The notes: generated from the letters alone by a model not told the origin. A DNA stretch of 64,000 nucleotides from Cellulosimicrobium sp. CUA-896 (GCF_001942335.1 NZ_MKKH01000078.1:1-64000); one strand, 5' to 3'; positions 54,284 to 63,554 are shown, counted from the first letter of the stretch. Program-made: numbers and translations.

Positions 54284-55231
54284 TCACGCGGAAGGTGCGG
54301 TCTCGCCCTCCACGAGCAGGTCGCACACGGCGAGCAGGTCGTGGCGCAACCGCGCCCCGCGGGCGGCGAACGCGCGCTGGTGGCGCACGTACTCGGCCTT
54401 CCCCTCCGCCGTCTCGACGGCGATCGGCGCGAGCCCGTAGGACGACACGTCGTACGGGCTGGCTCGCATGTCGACCGCGCGGACGTCGCGCGCCAGCTCG
54501 AACGTCGAGAGCGTCAGCCCGCCGGGGACGGCCGGCCCGAGCTTGAGGGCCCACTTGTACAGGTCCATCGTCGCGTGCAGGCAGCCGGGCTGCTCGAGCG
54601 CCGGCTGGGTCTCGCGCGTGGGGGACAGGCGGTTGAGCGGCGCGGCCTCGGGCGTGAAGAAGCGGAACGCGTCGAAGTGCGAGCACTGCACGGGGTGGGT
54701 CTCGACGACCCGGTCCGTGCCCTGCGTCCCCAGCCGCAGGGGGAGCGGGTGCCGGTGGTCGCGCCCGGCGGCGTGGTCGCGGTACACCATGGCCCACTCG
54801 TGCAGCCCGAAGCAGCCGAAGCGCCCGGGGCGCGACGCGGTGGCGCGCAGGAGCGCGCGCACGTAGCGCACGGTGTCGCCGCGCTCGGCCAGGTACGCCT
54901 CGACATCGAGCGCGACGCCGTCCTCGACCTCGCGGTACCAGCGCCAGGAGGCGCGGTCGGCGCACGCGACCCGCGCGTCGTCGCCCTCGGCGGAAGGCCA
55001 CCTGAGCACCACGCCCGGGCCGGGGTGCCACCGGCGCAGCTGAGCCGGCCGCGTGGGGTAGTAGGTGAAGAGGAAGTCCTCGATCGCGTGCTTCTCGCCG
55101 AGCGGCTTGCGGTGTCGCCAGCCCGCGGTGAGCGCGTCGGCGCGCTCGGCGTGCCGGCGTTCGCGGTCGCGCCACTCACCGGCCGGCAGCGTCGCGGCCG
55201 CAGCGAGGAGGGGTCCGGGGATGGCGCGCAC
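54284..55231 (-). CDS. conserved actinobacterial protein, often labelled 3-methyladenine DNA glycosylase
   Basis: 315-aa soluble protein of a conserved actinobacterial family. Recognisable conserved stretches are AGWRHRKPLGEKHAIEDFLF (about 37-56), TYYPTRPAQLRRWHPGPGVV, GCFGLHEWAMVYR (about 142-154), VVETHPVQCSHFDAFRFFT and QPGCLHATMDLYKWALKLGP (about 215-234). Databases frequently call such proteins 3-methyladenine DNA glycosylase, but I see no HhH-GPD, AlkA or AAG motif, so the activity is unproven. The multiple His/Cys (GCLH, QCSH) could bind a metal. GTG 55231 sits 6 nt after TACCCT on the minus strand, with GGAGGG in between, so either leaderless or Shine-Dalgarno initiation could apply. 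Confidence 0.7.
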   Translation of the reverse strand: MRAIPGPLLAAAATLPAGEWRDRERRHAERADALTAGWRHRKPLGEKHAIEDFLFTYYPTRPAQLRRWHPGPGVVLRWPSAEGDDARVACADRASWRWYREVEDGVALDVEAYLAERGDTVRYVRALLRATASRPGRFGCFGLHEWAMVYRDHAAGRDHRHPLPLRLGTQGTDRVVETHPVQCSHFDAFRFFTPEAAPLNRLSPTRETQPALEQPGCLHATMDLYKWALKLGPAVPGGLTLSTFELARDVRAVDMRASPYDVSSYGLAPIAVETAEGKAEYVRHQRAFAARGARLRHDLLAVCDLLVEGETAPSA

Positions 55232-55396
55232 CCCTCCAGGGTACGAGAGGCGCACGACACGCCCGCCGCGGTGGATTTCACCCGCTCTGCGGGGCTTGCG
55301 ACCGTTTCCGGCCGGAAGAATGAGCGTGAACGTGCTGTGAAGACCCGGCACACCTCTCACCACCCGACCGCGCGGCGACCGCCGCGGAGGAGCACC

Positions 55397-56461
55397 ATGA
55401 CGCAGCCGCCCACCGGCTCTCCCGACCCCTACCAGCACGACCCGTACCGCGAGGCCGCCTCGTCGGCGCCGCGGCAGGACCCGTTCGCCCCGCCGTCGGG
55501 CGGGCAGCCGCTGCCCGGACCGGAGCAGCCGTCGACCTGGGGCACGCCCCCGAACGAGCCCACGCAGCCGTACCAGGCGCAGCAGCCGTACCAGCAGCCG
55601 TCCGGTGCCCAGCCGTCCGGTGCCCCGGACCCGACGCAGCCGTACGGCGGGTACCCGACGTACGGCGCACCCGCGCCGTCCCGGACGAACGCGGTGGCGA
55701 TCACCGGCTTCGTCCTCGCGGTCGTGGGTCTGCTGGGGTGCTGGATCCCCGGCGTGAACCTCGTCGCCGCCGTCCTGGCGCTCGCGGGCCTCGTGCTCGG
55801 CATCGTCGGTCTGCTGCAGGTCAAGAAGGGCAAGAACGGCAAGGGGCTGGCGCTCTCGGCGATCGTCGTCGGCGCGCTCGCGATCGTCGGCACGGTCGTG
55901 TCCTGGGTGGTGTTCGCCCGGTGGATCGACGACGTGAGCACCGACTACGAGCAGTCGCTCGCGCAGCTGGAGGAGGAGCTGGGCGACACCGCGACCGTCG
56001 CGCCCGAGGACGAGCCGGCGCCGGTGGACGAGCCCGCCGTGGAGGAGGATCTCGCCGCCGAGGTGCCCTCCGGCACGGCACCGTTCGGTGAGACCGTCGT
56101 GTACGAGGACGGGCTCGAGGTGAGCGTGACCGCGCCCGTGCCGTTCACGCCCGGCGAGTGGTCGGCCGGAGGCGAGGACTACCCGGCGCACGTCCGGTTC
56201 GACGTCACCGTCACCAACGGCACCGACGAGCCGTTCGACCCGAGCATGGTGTTCCTCACGGCGTCGTCGGCCGGGACGGAGGCCGACCAGGTGTTCGACT
56301 CCGAGGGCGGCCTCGACGGCGGTCCGATGACGGCCGTGCTCCCCGGCCAGAGCGTGACGTTCCCCGTCGGCTTCGGCGTGACCGACCCGGCCGACCTCCT
56401 CGTCCAGGTCGCTCCCGGGCCGTTCGAGTACGACGACGCGCTCTTCTCGACCGCGCCCTGA
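55397..56461 (+). CDS. DUF4190/DUF4352-type membrane protein with Pro/Gln-rich N-terminus
   Basis: 354-aa envelope protein of unknown function. Residues 1-95 are Pro/Gln/Tyr-rich (TQPYQAQQPYQQPSG). Two hydrophobic helices form a DUF4190 hairpin (AITGFVLAVVGLLGCWIPGV, VAAVLALAGLVLGIVGLLQV, then LALSAIVVGALAIVGTVVSW). An acidic linker (~190-225, EEELGDTATVAPEDEPAPVDE-like) leads to a C-terminal beta-sandwich (~235-354; FDVTVTNGTDEPFDPSMVFL, VLPGQSVTFPVGFGV) of the DUF4352 type that would lie outside the membrane. ATG 55397 with GGAGGAG upstream. Ends at a terminator shared with the convergent gene. Confidence 0.82.
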   Translation: MTQPPTGSPDPYQHDPYREAASSAPRQDPFAPPSGGQPLPGPEQPSTWGTPPNEPTQPYQAQQPYQQPSGAQPSGAPDPTQPYGGYPTYGAPAPSRTNAVAITGFVLAVVGLLGCWIPGVNLVAAVLALAGLVLGIVGLLQVKKGKNGKGLALSAIVVGALAIVGTVVSWVVFARWIDDVSTDYEQSLAQLEEELGDTATVAPEDEPAPVDEPAVEEDLAAEVPSGTAPFGETVVYEDGLEVSVTAPVPFTPGEWSAGGEDYPAHVRFDVTVTNGTDEPFDPSMVFLTASSAGTEADQVFDSEGGLDGGPMTAVLPGQSVTFPVGFGVTDPADLLVQVAPGPFEYDDALFSTAP

Positions 56462-56489
56462 CACCGGGCCCGCGGTCACCTTGGACCGA

Positions 56490-56528
56490 GCCGCAGGCCG
56501 CCCGGGCGTCCTCGGGCGGGCCTGCGGC
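56490..56528. terminator. bidirectional terminator
   Basis: GCCGCAGGCCGCCCG (56490-56504) pairs with CGGGCGGGCCTGCGGC (56513-56528), with one unpaired base. It lies between convergent genes. The odd base would be explained by one C missing from the left arm, the same kind of loss seen in coding regions here. Confidence 0.75.
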
Positions 56529-56546
56529 GTCCGCGCACCCGGTCGG

Positions 56547-56942
56547 CTACTCGGACTGCTCGAGGTACTCCTTCGCGAGCCGCTTCGGCGCGCGGGCGAG
56601 CCACGCGTCCTGCACGAGCTCCTCGAGCTCGGGCACGGGGATGTGGTCGAGGCGTGCGAGCACGATCGCGTAGCCGTGGAAGTGCGACGTGGTGAAGAAG
56701 GTCCCCGGCTCGTCGCCGAGCAGCGCCTCCTTCTCGCCCTCGTCCGGCGACGTAGAACGCCGCGGGCGGCGTCGACCGGGCGGCGGCGTCCCCGAGCTCC
56801 GCACGGTCCTTCGCGCGCAGCGGGCGTGCCACACGAAGGCCTTGCCGTGGACGCGCCAGCTTCGCGAGCCGTCGGGCGCGGTGTCGGGCGTGGTGTCCGG
56901 CAGGACCGCGGCGACGCGGTCGACGTCCTCCCACGTGGCCAT
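56547..56942 (-). CDS. MmcQ/YjbR-family DNA-binding protein; two small deletions in this sequence
   Basis: About 132 aa when repaired; MmcQ/YjbR proteins have a CyaY-like fold, function unclear. N-terminus MATWEDVDRVAAVLPDTTPD, then W-RVHGKAFVWHAR. Restoring one G near 56822 (CCCGGCTG read CCCGCTG) gives LRAKDRAELGDAAARSTPPA and AAFYVAG in the middle. A two-base loss near 56744 (GGCGAC read GGAC) returns to the original frame for DEGEKEALL, FFTTSHFHGYAIVLARLDHI and the C-terminal ELVQDAWLARAPKRLAKEYL. The apparent open frame therefore contains a false middle of about 25 residues. A terminator lies downstream. Confidence 0.82.
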   Translation of the reverse strand: MATWEDVDRVAAVLPDTTPDTAPDGSRSWRVHGKAFVWHARCARRTVRSSGTPPPGRRRPRRSTSPDEGEKEALLGDEPGTFFTTSHFHGYAIVLARLDHIPVPELEELVQDAWLARAPKRLAKEYLEQSE

Positions 56943-56970
56943 GGGACCACGGTAGGCCCCGCACCGCCGT

Positions 56971-56976
56971 TAGTCT
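56971..56976 (+). promoter_or_regulatory. -10 hexamer for leaderless aldo/keto reductase gene
   Basis: TAGTCT followed by 7 nt and ATG 56984; no Shine-Dalgarno. Confidence 0.55.
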
Positions 56977-56983
56977 CGGCCGC

Positions 56984-58003
56984 ATGCCCGACGTCCCCGC
57001 ACCCCGCACCGGCGGCTCGTCCGCCACCCCCGAGCTGCGCCGCCTGGGGCGCTCCGGCCTCGCCGTCTCGACGGTCGGCCTCGGCTGCAACAACCTCGGC
57101 CGGGCCGGGACCGCGACGCAGACGCAGGAGGGCAGCACCGCCGTCGTGCACGTTGCTCTCGACGCCGGCGTCACCTTGTTCGACACGGCCGACAGCTACG
57201 GCGCCCGTCCCGGCCTCAGCGAGGAGCTGCTGGGCGTGGCCCTCGGCGTGCGGCGCGACGACGTCGTGGTCGCGACGAAGTTCGGCATGGACGTGCGAGG
57301 GCTCCACGGCGCCGACTTCGGCGCGCGCGGCTCGCGCCGCTACGTGACCCGCGCGGTCGAGGGGTCGCTGCGCCGCCTCGGGACGGACCACATCGACCTC
57401 TACCAGTTCCACACGCCCGACGACCTGACGCCGATCGACGAGACGCTGTCCGCGCTCGACGACCTCGTCCGGGCCGGGAAGGTCCGGTACGTCGGCCACT
57501 CGAACCGCAGCGGCTGGCAGATCGCGGACGCCGAGCACGTGGCTCGCGCACGGGGGACGGAGCGGTTCGTCTCGTCGCAGTCGCACTACAACCTCCTCGA
57601 CCGTCGCGCCGAGCTCGAGGTGATCCCGGCCGCGCGCGCGTACGGGCTCGGGGTCCTGCCGTACTTCCCGCTCGCCAACGGCCTGCTCACCGGCAAGTAC
57701 ACGGGGGGTGGACGTCCGCAGGACTCGCGACTCGTGCGCGCCAAGCCGCACCTGCTCGAGTCCGCGCCCTGGGAGCGCCTCGACCGCCTGCACGCGTTCT
57801 GCCAGGAGCGCGGCGTCACCGAGCTGCAGGTCGCCTTCGGCTGGTTGCTCGCGCAGCCGCAGGTCACGAGCGTCATCGCCGGTGCGACGCGCCCCGAGCA
57901 GGTGGTGCAGAACGTCGGCGCCGCTGCGTGGCGCCCGACGGCCGACGACCTCGCCGCGCTCGACGAGATCTTCCCGGCGGCGGAGAAGGTCGCGCTGTTC
58001 TGA
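56984..58003 (+). CDS. aldo/keto reductase
   Basis: 339-aa NADPH-dependent oxidoreductase of the AKR superfamily, (beta/alpha)8 barrel. The catalytic tetrad is visible: Asp and Tyr in LFDTADSYGARPGLSEELLG (about 65-84), Lys in VVVATKFGMD (about 96-105), His in LYQFHTPDDLTPIDETL (about 142-158). The cofactor site near the end reads VIAGATRPEQVVQNVGAAAW (about 299-318). SRRYVTRAVEGSLRRLGTDH is typical of YghZ/AKR12-14-like members. Physiological substrate unknown. Intact and probably leaderless. Confidence 0.9.
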   Translation: MPDVPAPRTGGSSATPELRRLGRSGLAVSTVGLGCNNLGRAGTATQTQEGSTAVVHVALDAGVTLFDTADSYGARPGLSEELLGVALGVRRDDVVVATKFGMDVRGLHGADFGARGSRRYVTRAVEGSLRRLGTDHIDLYQFHTPDDLTPIDETLSALDDLVRAGKVRYVGHSNRSGWQIADAEHVARARGTERFVSSQSHYNLLDRRAELEVIPAARAYGLGVLPYFPLANGLLTGKYTGGGRPQDSRLVRAKPHLLESAPWERLDRLHAFCQERGVTELQVAFGWLLAQPQVTSVIAGATRPEQVVQNVGAAAWRPTADDLAALDEIFPAAEKVALF

Positions 58004-58081
58004 CGGTTCGCCCGCGACGCCGAGATCCTTAGCTCACTGAGCGACACGGTTCCGCAGACTCGTGGGTCGGGCGGCGCGCAG

Positions 58082-59272
58082 CTACGGGCGCGCCCGCACG
58101 CCCGCGTCGGCGCTCCGGCGCGCGACGGACGCGACGAGCCGCTCCAGGGGGCCACGGCCGAACGCCCAGCGCCACGCCGTCGCGGCCGCGAGCGTCACGA
58201 CGACGAGCACCAGGAGCGGGGCGTTCGTCGTCTGCTCGTACGCCTCCTCGCCCCACGCCCACAGCGCCACGATCTGTGCTGAGTACACGCTCAGGGCCAT
58301 CGCGCCGACCGCGGCCAGCGGGGCGAGCACCCAGCGCCCGACCCGGCCGGCGAACAGGCACAGGCCGAGCAGCGCGACCGCGAAGCCGCCCGAGCCCACG
58401 ACCTCGGGCAGCGTGTCGGTGTGCGGCCCGGCGAGCCACAGGTAGACCGACGTCGGCCACGGGTCCTCCCACGCGAGCGGCTCCGGCCGCAGCGTGCTCG
58501 ACCACGCCGCCGCGGCGTCCTCCACCGCCCGCGTGCCGCCGAGCGGCTCGACGACGGCTGCCGAGACGCCGTACGCGATCGCCATGGCCAGCAGCCCGCC
58601 GCCCACGAGCGCGACCCGGACCGCCGTCGACGTCAGGTCCAGGCGCCCGATCGCCATCCCCGCGAGGACGTACGCCATCCACACCACCGCGGGGTAGTGC
58701 CCCGACACCAGGAAGTCCGTGAGCGCGCCGGAGCCGTCCTCGGGCAGCCGCAGCCCGGCGCGCGCGAGGACCTCCGGCCCGTAGTACGCCAGGACCGGCC
58801 CGGCGAGGGCGACCGCGCCGGCCGCGACCGCCAGACGGCCGGGCGACCACCGCAGGAAGGGCAGCGCGAGCACGAAGTACGCGGCGTAGAAGCCGAGGAT
58901 CAGCAGCACGCGCGTGCCCAGCAGGTCGAGGAGGCCGACGAGCGCGAGGAGGAGGACCGCCCGCACGAGGATCCGGGTGCGGGCCTGGAGCGCGGGCAGC
59001 CCGTCGAGCGGGGTCCGGCCGCCCGAGACCAGCGCGAGCGACACGCCGGCGACGAGCGCGAAGAGGATCGACGAGCGACCGTGCGACACCGCGAGCCAGT
59101 TCGCGGCGCCGGTCACGGCGTCCGTCGTGTACCCGACGTGCGCGGTGAACATCCCGAGCACCGCGAGCCCCCGCGCCACGTCGACACCCGTGATGCGCCC
59201 GTCACCCCCGAGCAGGAGGGCGGCGTGCCGTCGCGCGAACGTCGGTGGGGCGGCCGGCGGGGCGACGGTCAT
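58082..59272 (-). CDS. DUF418/DUF1624-type polytopic membrane protein
   Basis: 396-aa membrane protein with about 9-10 helices. It starts at ATG 59272 with a short cytoplasmic segment and the family signature RITGVDVARGLAVLGMFTAH (about 27-46). GRSSILFALVAGVSLALVSG (about 65-84) and a C-terminal DUF418-like block (ALSVYSAQIVALWAWGEEAY, then ATAWRWAFGRGPLERLV) follow. W-RW-FGRGPLE-L is the conserved DUF418 end. Related proteins include acyltransferase-like heparan-alpha-glucosaminide N-acetyltransferase homologues, so an O- or N-acyl transfer at the membrane is possible but unproven. CAGAAT lies 7 nt upstream, fitting leaderless transcription. Confidence 0.85.
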   Translation of the reverse strand: MTVAPPAAPPTFARRHAALLLGGDGRITGVDVARGLAVLGMFTAHVGYTTDAVTGAANWLAVSHGRSSILFALVAGVSLALVSGGRTPLDGLPALQARTRILVRAVLLLALVGLLDLLGTRVLLILGFYAAYFVLALPFLRWSPGRLAVAAGAVALAGPVLAYYGPEVLARAGLRLPEDGSGALTDFLVSGHYPAVVWMAYVLAGMAIGRLDLTSTAVRVALVGGGLLAMAIAYGVSAAVVEPLGGTRAVEDAAAAWSSTLRPEPLAWEDPWPTSVYLWLAGPHTDTLPEVVGSGGFAVALLGLCLFAGRVGRWVLAPLAAVGAMALSVYSAQIVALWAWGEEAYEQTTNAPLLVLVVVTLAAATAWRWAFGRGPLERLVASVARRSADAGVRARP

Positions 59273-59355
59273 GGGTGCGATTCTGCGCCCCGAACGCCGT
59301 CCGCGCACACCGCCCAGAGTGTGAGAACAGGGTCGAGAACCAGGTGAGGGCGCCC

Positions 59356-59361
59356 TACGGT
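59356..59361 (+). promoter_or_regulatory. -10 hexamer for leaderless methyltransferase gene
   Basis: TACGGT followed by 6 nt and ATG 59368; no Shine-Dalgarno. Confidence 0.5.
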
Positions 59362-59367
59362 GCGGGT

Positions 59368-60263
59368 ATGACGGAAACCCCCACCAGCGGAGTCGGCACC
59401 AGCGGAGACTCCCGAGGCGACGCCCCCACCGGGGCGGCCGGATCCAACCCCGCCAAGGAGTCGGAGTCCTACACCCACGGCCACCACGAGTCCGTGCTGC
59501 GCTCCCACCGGTGGCGCACCGCGGAGAACTCCGCCGGGTTCCTCCTGCCGCACCTGCGCGAGGACATGGACGTCCTCGACGTCGGCTGCGGCCCGGCGAC
59601 CGTCACCGTCGACCTCGCGGAGCGCGTGCCGTCGGGCCGGTCGTCGGCGTCGACGCGTCCGCCAAGGTGCTCGAGAGCGCCCGCGAGCTCGCGGGCCGGC
59701 GCAGCACCCCGAACATCACCTTCCAGCAGGCGAACGCCTACGAGCTGCCGTTCGCCGACGGCACGTTCGACGTCGTCTACGCCCACCAGCTGCTGCAGCA
59801 CCTGTCCGACCCGGTCGCCGCGCTGCAGGAGATGCGACGCGTGACGAAGCCCGGCGGGATCGTCGCCGTCCGCGACGCCGACTACGCCGCCATGACCTGG
59901 TACCCCGAGTCGCCCGGTCTCACCGAGTGGAACACCCTCTACCACGAGGTCACGCACGCCTACGGGTTCGAGGCCGACGCCGGGCGCCGCCTCTTCGCCT
60001 GGGTCCAGGACGCCGGGTTCGACCCCGCGGGCATCGAGCCGTCGGCGAGCACGTGGTGCTACGCGACCCCCGAGGACCGCACCTGGTGGGGCGGGCTGTG
60101 GGCCGAGCGGTGCGTCGCGTCGAACTTCGCCGTCCAGGCCAAGGACTCGGCGCTCGCGGACGACGTCGCGCTCGAGCAGCTCGCGCAGGACTGGCTGCGC
60201 TGGGCCGAGGAGCCGGCCGGCTGGTTCGCCGTGCTGCACGGCGAGGTGCTGGCCCGCGCCTGA
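59368..60263 (+). CDS. class I SAM-dependent methyltransferase; one 1-nt deletion in this sequence
   Basis: About 298 aa when repaired; UbiE/Methyltransf_11-like. A Ser/Thr-rich N-terminus (~1-35) precedes HGHHESVLRSHRWRTAENSA. SAM motif I is MDVLDVGCGPATVTVDLAER (about 68-87). One C missing near 59637 (GGGCCCGGTC read GGGCCGGTC) restores PVVGVDASAKVLESAREL. Motif II/III are FADGTFDVVYAHQLLQHLSD (about 130-149) and RRVTKPGGIVAVRDADYAAM. The C-terminal DWLRWAEEPAGWFAVLHGEV tail is common in actinobacterial homologues. Substrate not predictable; small molecule (quinone- or lipid-like) most likely. Confidence 0.85.
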
Positions 60264-60306
60264 CGTCCGGCGCGCCGACACCCGGGTGCGGGGCCCGCGC
60301 GGCCGA

Positions 60307-60312
60307 TAGCCT
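60307..60312 (+). promoter_or_regulatory. -10 hexamer for leaderless FAH-family gene
   Basis: TAGCCT followed by 6 nt and GTG 60319; no Shine-Dalgarno. Confidence 0.5.
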
Positions 60313-60318
60313 GTGCCC

Positions 60319-61101
60319 GTGCGCATCGCGAGATTCACCACCGGAGACGACCCCCGTTACGCCCTGGTCCAGCAGGAGGGCGACCGCACCTACCTGGCGG
60401 TCCTCACCGGCGACCCGCTCTACATGCCCGTCACGCCGACGGGCGAGCGGCTCGAGCTGGGCGACGGCGTGCGCCTTCTCGCACCCGTCATCCCGCGCTC
60501 CAAGGTGGTCGCGGTCGGCCGCAACTACGCCGACCACGCCCAGGAGATGGGCAGCGAGGTGCCGTCGCGCCCGATGATCTTCCTCAAGCCCAACACGTCG
60601 GTCGTCGGGCCGGACGACCCGATCGTCCTGCCGGACTTCTCGCAGGAGGTCTCGTACGAGGCCGAGCTCGCCGTCGTCATCGGGCGGCTCGCCAAGGACG
60701 TCTCGCCCGACGCGGCGTCAACCTACGTGCTCGGCTACACCGTCGCGAACGACGTCACCGCGCGCGACGCGCAGCGCACCGACGGCCAGTGGGCGCGCGC
60801 CAAGGGCTTCGACTCCGCGTGCCCGCTCGGGCCGTGGATCGACACCGACCTCGACCCCGAGGACGTCGCCGTCCGCAGCCGCGTCAACGGCGAGACGAAG
60901 CAGGACGGGCGCACGCGCGACATGGTGTTCGACGTCGCCTACCTCGTGTCGTACATCTCCGAGGCGATGACCCTCCTGCCCGGCGACGTGATCCTCACCG
61001 GCACCCCCGCCGGCGTCGGGCGCATCGACGCCGGCGACCGCGTCGAGTGCGAGGTCGAGGGCATCGGCGTCCTCGGCAACCCGGTCCTGCGCCGCGGCTG
61101 A
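60319..61101 (+). CDS. fumarylacetoacetate hydrolase (FAH)-family protein
   Basis: 260-aa enzyme of the FAH superfamily, which includes C-C hydrolases, decarboxylases/isomerases and oxaloacetate tautomerases/decarboxylases. The core reads [15 protein letters not shown] (about 64-78), [18 protein letters not shown], the metal ligands in [13 protein letters not shown] (E-x-E, about 111-123), [15 protein letters not shown] and the later [16 protein letters not shown]. An oxaloacetate-related role is common for such genes next to gltX in actinobacteria, but the substrate cannot be fixed. GTG 60319, apparently leaderless. gltX begins 62 nt downstream with its own -10. Confidence 0.85.
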   Translation: MRIARFTTGDDPRYALVQQEGDRTYLAVLTGDPLYMPVTPTGERLELGDGVRLLAPVIPRSKVVAVGRNYADHAQEMGSEVPSRPMIFLKPNTSVVGPDDPIVLPDFSQEVSYEAELAVVIGRLAKDVSPDAASTYVLGYTVANDVTARDAQRTDGQWARAKGFDSACPLGPWIDTDLDPEDVAVRSRVNGETKQDGRTRDMVFDVAYLVSYISEAMTLLPGDVILTGTPAGVGRIDAGDRVECEVEGIGVLGNPVLRRG

Positions 61102-61150
61102 CCGCGCGCGGGAGGCCGCCCGCGCGGGGGAGCGGGCGCCGTCGGGCAAC

Positions 61151-61156
61151 TAGGCT
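61151..61156 (+). promoter_or_regulatory. -10 hexamer for leaderless gltX
   Basis: TAGGCT followed by exactly 7 nt and GTG 61164; no Shine-Dalgarno. Confidence 0.6.
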
Positions 61157-61163
61157 GGGCGGC

Positions 61164-62659
61164 GTGATCCCCGCACCTGGTTCCTCGCCCGTCCGTGTCC
61201 GCTTCTGCCCGTCCCCGACCGGGACGCCGCACGTGGGGCTGATCCGCACCGCGCTGTTCAACTGGGCGTACGCGCGGCACGTGGGCGGCACGTTCGTGTT
61301 CCGCATCGAGGACACCGACGCCGCCCGTGACAGCGAGGAGAGCTACCAGCAGCTCCTGGACGCGCTGCGCTGGCTCGGGCTCGACTGGGACGAGGGTGTC
61401 GAGGTCGGGGGGCCGCACGCGCCCTACCGGCAGTCGCAGCGTGCGGACCTGTACCAGGACGTGATCCGCCGGCTGGTCGAGGGCGGGTACGTCTACGAGT
61501 CGTTCTCGACCCCGGAGGAGGCGGACGCGCGCAACGCCGCGGCCGGGATCAAGACCAAGGGGTACGACAACTTCGACCGCACGCTCACCGACGAACAGAA
61601 GGCCGCGTTCCGGGCCGAGGGGCGCGAGGCGGTGCTGCGCCTGCGGATGCCGGACGAGGACATCACCTTCACCGACCTCGTGCGCGGCGAGATCACGTTC
61701 AAGGCCGGGTCGGTGCCGGACTACGCGATCGTGCGCGCCAACGGGCAGCCGCTCTACACGCTCGTGAACCCGGTCGACGACGCGCTCATGGGCATCACGC
61801 ACGTGCTGCGCGGCGAGGACCTGCTGTCCTCGACGCCCCGGCAGATCGCGCTGTACCGGGCGCTGCTCGACATCGGCGTCGCGACCGTGATGCCGGAGTT
61901 CGGCCACCTGCCCTACGTCATGGGGGAGGGGAACAAGAAGCTCTCCAAGCGCGACCCCGAGTCGAACCTGTTCCTGCACCGCGAGCGCGGCTTCACGCCC
62001 GAGGGTCTGCTCAACTACCTCGCGCTCCTCGGCTGGTCCATCTCGCCGGACAACGACATCTTCTCGGTCTCCCAGATGATCGAGGCGTTCGACGTCCACG
62101 ACGTGCTGCCCAACCCCGCGCGCTTCGACCTCAAGAAGGCCGAGGCCATCAACGCGACCCACGTGCGGATGCTCGCCCCCGAGGACTTCCGCGACCGCCT
62201 CGTGCCGTACCTGCACGCCGGCGGCCTCGTGCCGGCGGACTCGTTCGCCGACCTCGAGCCCCGCCACCGCGAGCTGCTCACCGCGGCCGCCCCGCTGGTG
62301 CAGGAGCGCATGGTCCTGCTCGGCGAGTCCGTCGGGATGCTCGGCTTCCTCTTCACGGCCGACGACGCCTGGAGGTCGACGAGGACGCACGCAAGGGGCT
62401 CAAGGAGTCCGCGCCGCAGGTGCTCGACGCCGCGATCGCCGCGCTCGCCCCGCTCGAGGACTTCCGGGCCGAGCCGATCCAGGACGCGCTGAACGCGGCG
62501 ATCGTCGACGGCCTGGAGATCAAGCCGCGCCTCGCGTTCACGCCGCTGCGCGCGGCGGTCAGCGGGCGTCGCGTGTCGCCGCCGCTGTTCGAGTCGATGG
62601 AGCTGCTCGGCAAGGAGTCGGCCCTCGCGCGCCTGCAGCGGCTGCGGGCCTCGCTGTGA
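61164..62659 (+). CDS. gltX: glutamyl-tRNA synthetase; one 1-nt deletion in this sequence
   Basis: Class I aminoacyl-tRNA synthetase charging tRNA(Glu) and, with gatCAB in this genome, tRNA(Gln); about 498 aa when repaired. The HIGH-like motif is [21 protein letters not shown] (about 11-31; HVGL). [30 protein letters not shown] and the KMSKS-like motif [16 protein letters not shown] (about 255-270) follow. The C-terminal helical anticodon domain is in another frame, rejoined by one C near 62370 (GCCCTGGAGG read GCCTGGAGG), giving [19 protein letters not shown] to the stop at 62659. As an essential gene, this break argues that the deletions are sequencing errors. The end overlaps the HAD gene. 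Confidence 0.95.
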
Positions 62660-63456
62660 GCGGGTCGGGCGCCGTGGCCGGTGCAGCGCCTCTCGAGGGC
62701 GTGCTGTTCGACGTCGACGACACGCTCGTCGACACGATGGCCGCGTTCGCCGACGCTATCTCCGCGGCGTCGCGCGTCTGGCTGCCGCAACTGCCCGAGG
62801 ACCGGCACCCCGAGGTCCTCGCGCTGTGGCGCGCCGACCCCAACGGGCACTACCGCGCCTACACGCGCGGCGAGGTCGACTTCGACGCCCAGCGCATGGC
62901 CCGCGCCAACGAGCTCCAGGCCGCGTTCGGCGGGCGGATGCTCGACGACGCCGCGTACGTGGACTGGAAGGACCTCTTCTGGGGCACGTTCGAGCGGTCC
63001 TGGACGGCGTTCGACGACGCCCGGCCCGTGCTCGACGTGCTCGTGGCGGCCGGGCTGCGCGTCGGGTCGCTGACCAACGCGCGCGTCGAGCTCCAGACGC
63101 GCAAGCTCGCCGCCGCCGGGCTGGAGGACGTGCCCCTGCTGGTCGGCGTCGACACGCTGGGGTTCGGCAAGCCCGACCCGCGGGTGTTCGCCGAGGCGTG
63201 CCGCCGGCTCGGCACCGACCCGGCCCGCACGGCGTACGTGGGCGACGAGCTCGACGTCGACGCGCGCGCCGCGCTCGCGGCCGGCCTCGTCGGCGTCTGG
63301 CTCGACCGGCCCGGGACCCGCCGCGGCGGCCCGCACCCCGAGGACCCGGACGCCGCGCGCGCGTCGGGCGTGCACGTGCTGCACGGGCTCGCGGACCTGC
63401 CCGCCGTCGTCGGCGTCGCCGCGTCCACCGGAGAGCCCGCCCCGTCGCCGAGGTAG
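62656..63456 (+). CDS. HAD-superfamily hydrolase (phosphatase)
   Basis: 266-aa haloacid-dehalogenase-fold hydrolase, probably a small-molecule phosphatase (YjjG/phosphoglycolate phosphatase-like). Motif [15 protein letters not shown] (about 14-27; nucleophile and acid Asp), motif [20 protein letters not shown], motif III Lys in [17 protein letters not shown] (about 172-188) and motif [19 protein letters not shown] (about 194-210) are all present, with a helical C1 cap between I and II. The start GTG 62656 overlaps the gltX stop (GTGA). The last codon and stop (AGG TAG, 63451-63456) lie in the 67-bp repeat, so the native C-terminus may have been altered by insertion of the element. Confidence 0.88.
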   Translation: MSGSGAVAGAAPLEGVLFDVDDTLVDTMAAFADAISAASRVWLPQLPEDRHPEVLALWRADPNGHYRAYTRGEVDFDAQRMARANELQAAFGGRMLDDAAYVDWKDLFWGTFERSWTAFDDARPVLDVLVAAGLRVGSLTNARVELQTRKLAAAGLEDVPLLVGVDTLGFGKPDPRVFAEACRRLGTDPARTAYVGDELDVDARAALAAGLVGVWLDRPGTRRGGPHPEDPDAARASGVHVLHGLADLPAVVGVAASTGEPAPSPR

Positions 63457-63516
63457 AGCCTCCGGCCGTGAGATAGAGCCCTGCGCGCTCTACCTCGCGG
63501 CCGGGGGCTCTACCTC
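63450..63516. repeat. 67-bp X-Y-X / X'-Y'-X' palindromic element, copy 2
   Basis: Blocks: GAGGTAGAGC, CTCCGGCCGT, GAGATAGAGC, loop CCTGCGC, GCTCTACCTC, GCGGCCGGGG, GCTCTACCTC. Same length and plan as 39704-39770, and the base that differs between copies in block X (GAGGTAGAGC versus GAGGTAGAAC) is matched by a compensating change in X' (GCTCTACCTC versus GTTCTACCTC). It supplies the AGG-TAG end of the HAD gene and lies between two convergent genes. Confidence 0.88.
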
Positions 63517-63554
63517 GGCGCATTTTGCTCTCCGTGGGGCCGTGCTGCGCGCGG

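Noticed and set aside
54284-55231. Assignment as a genuine 3-methyladenine DNA glycosylase
   Set aside because: None of the AlkA, Tag, AAG or HhH-GPD motifs is visible; the label seems to be inherited annotation.
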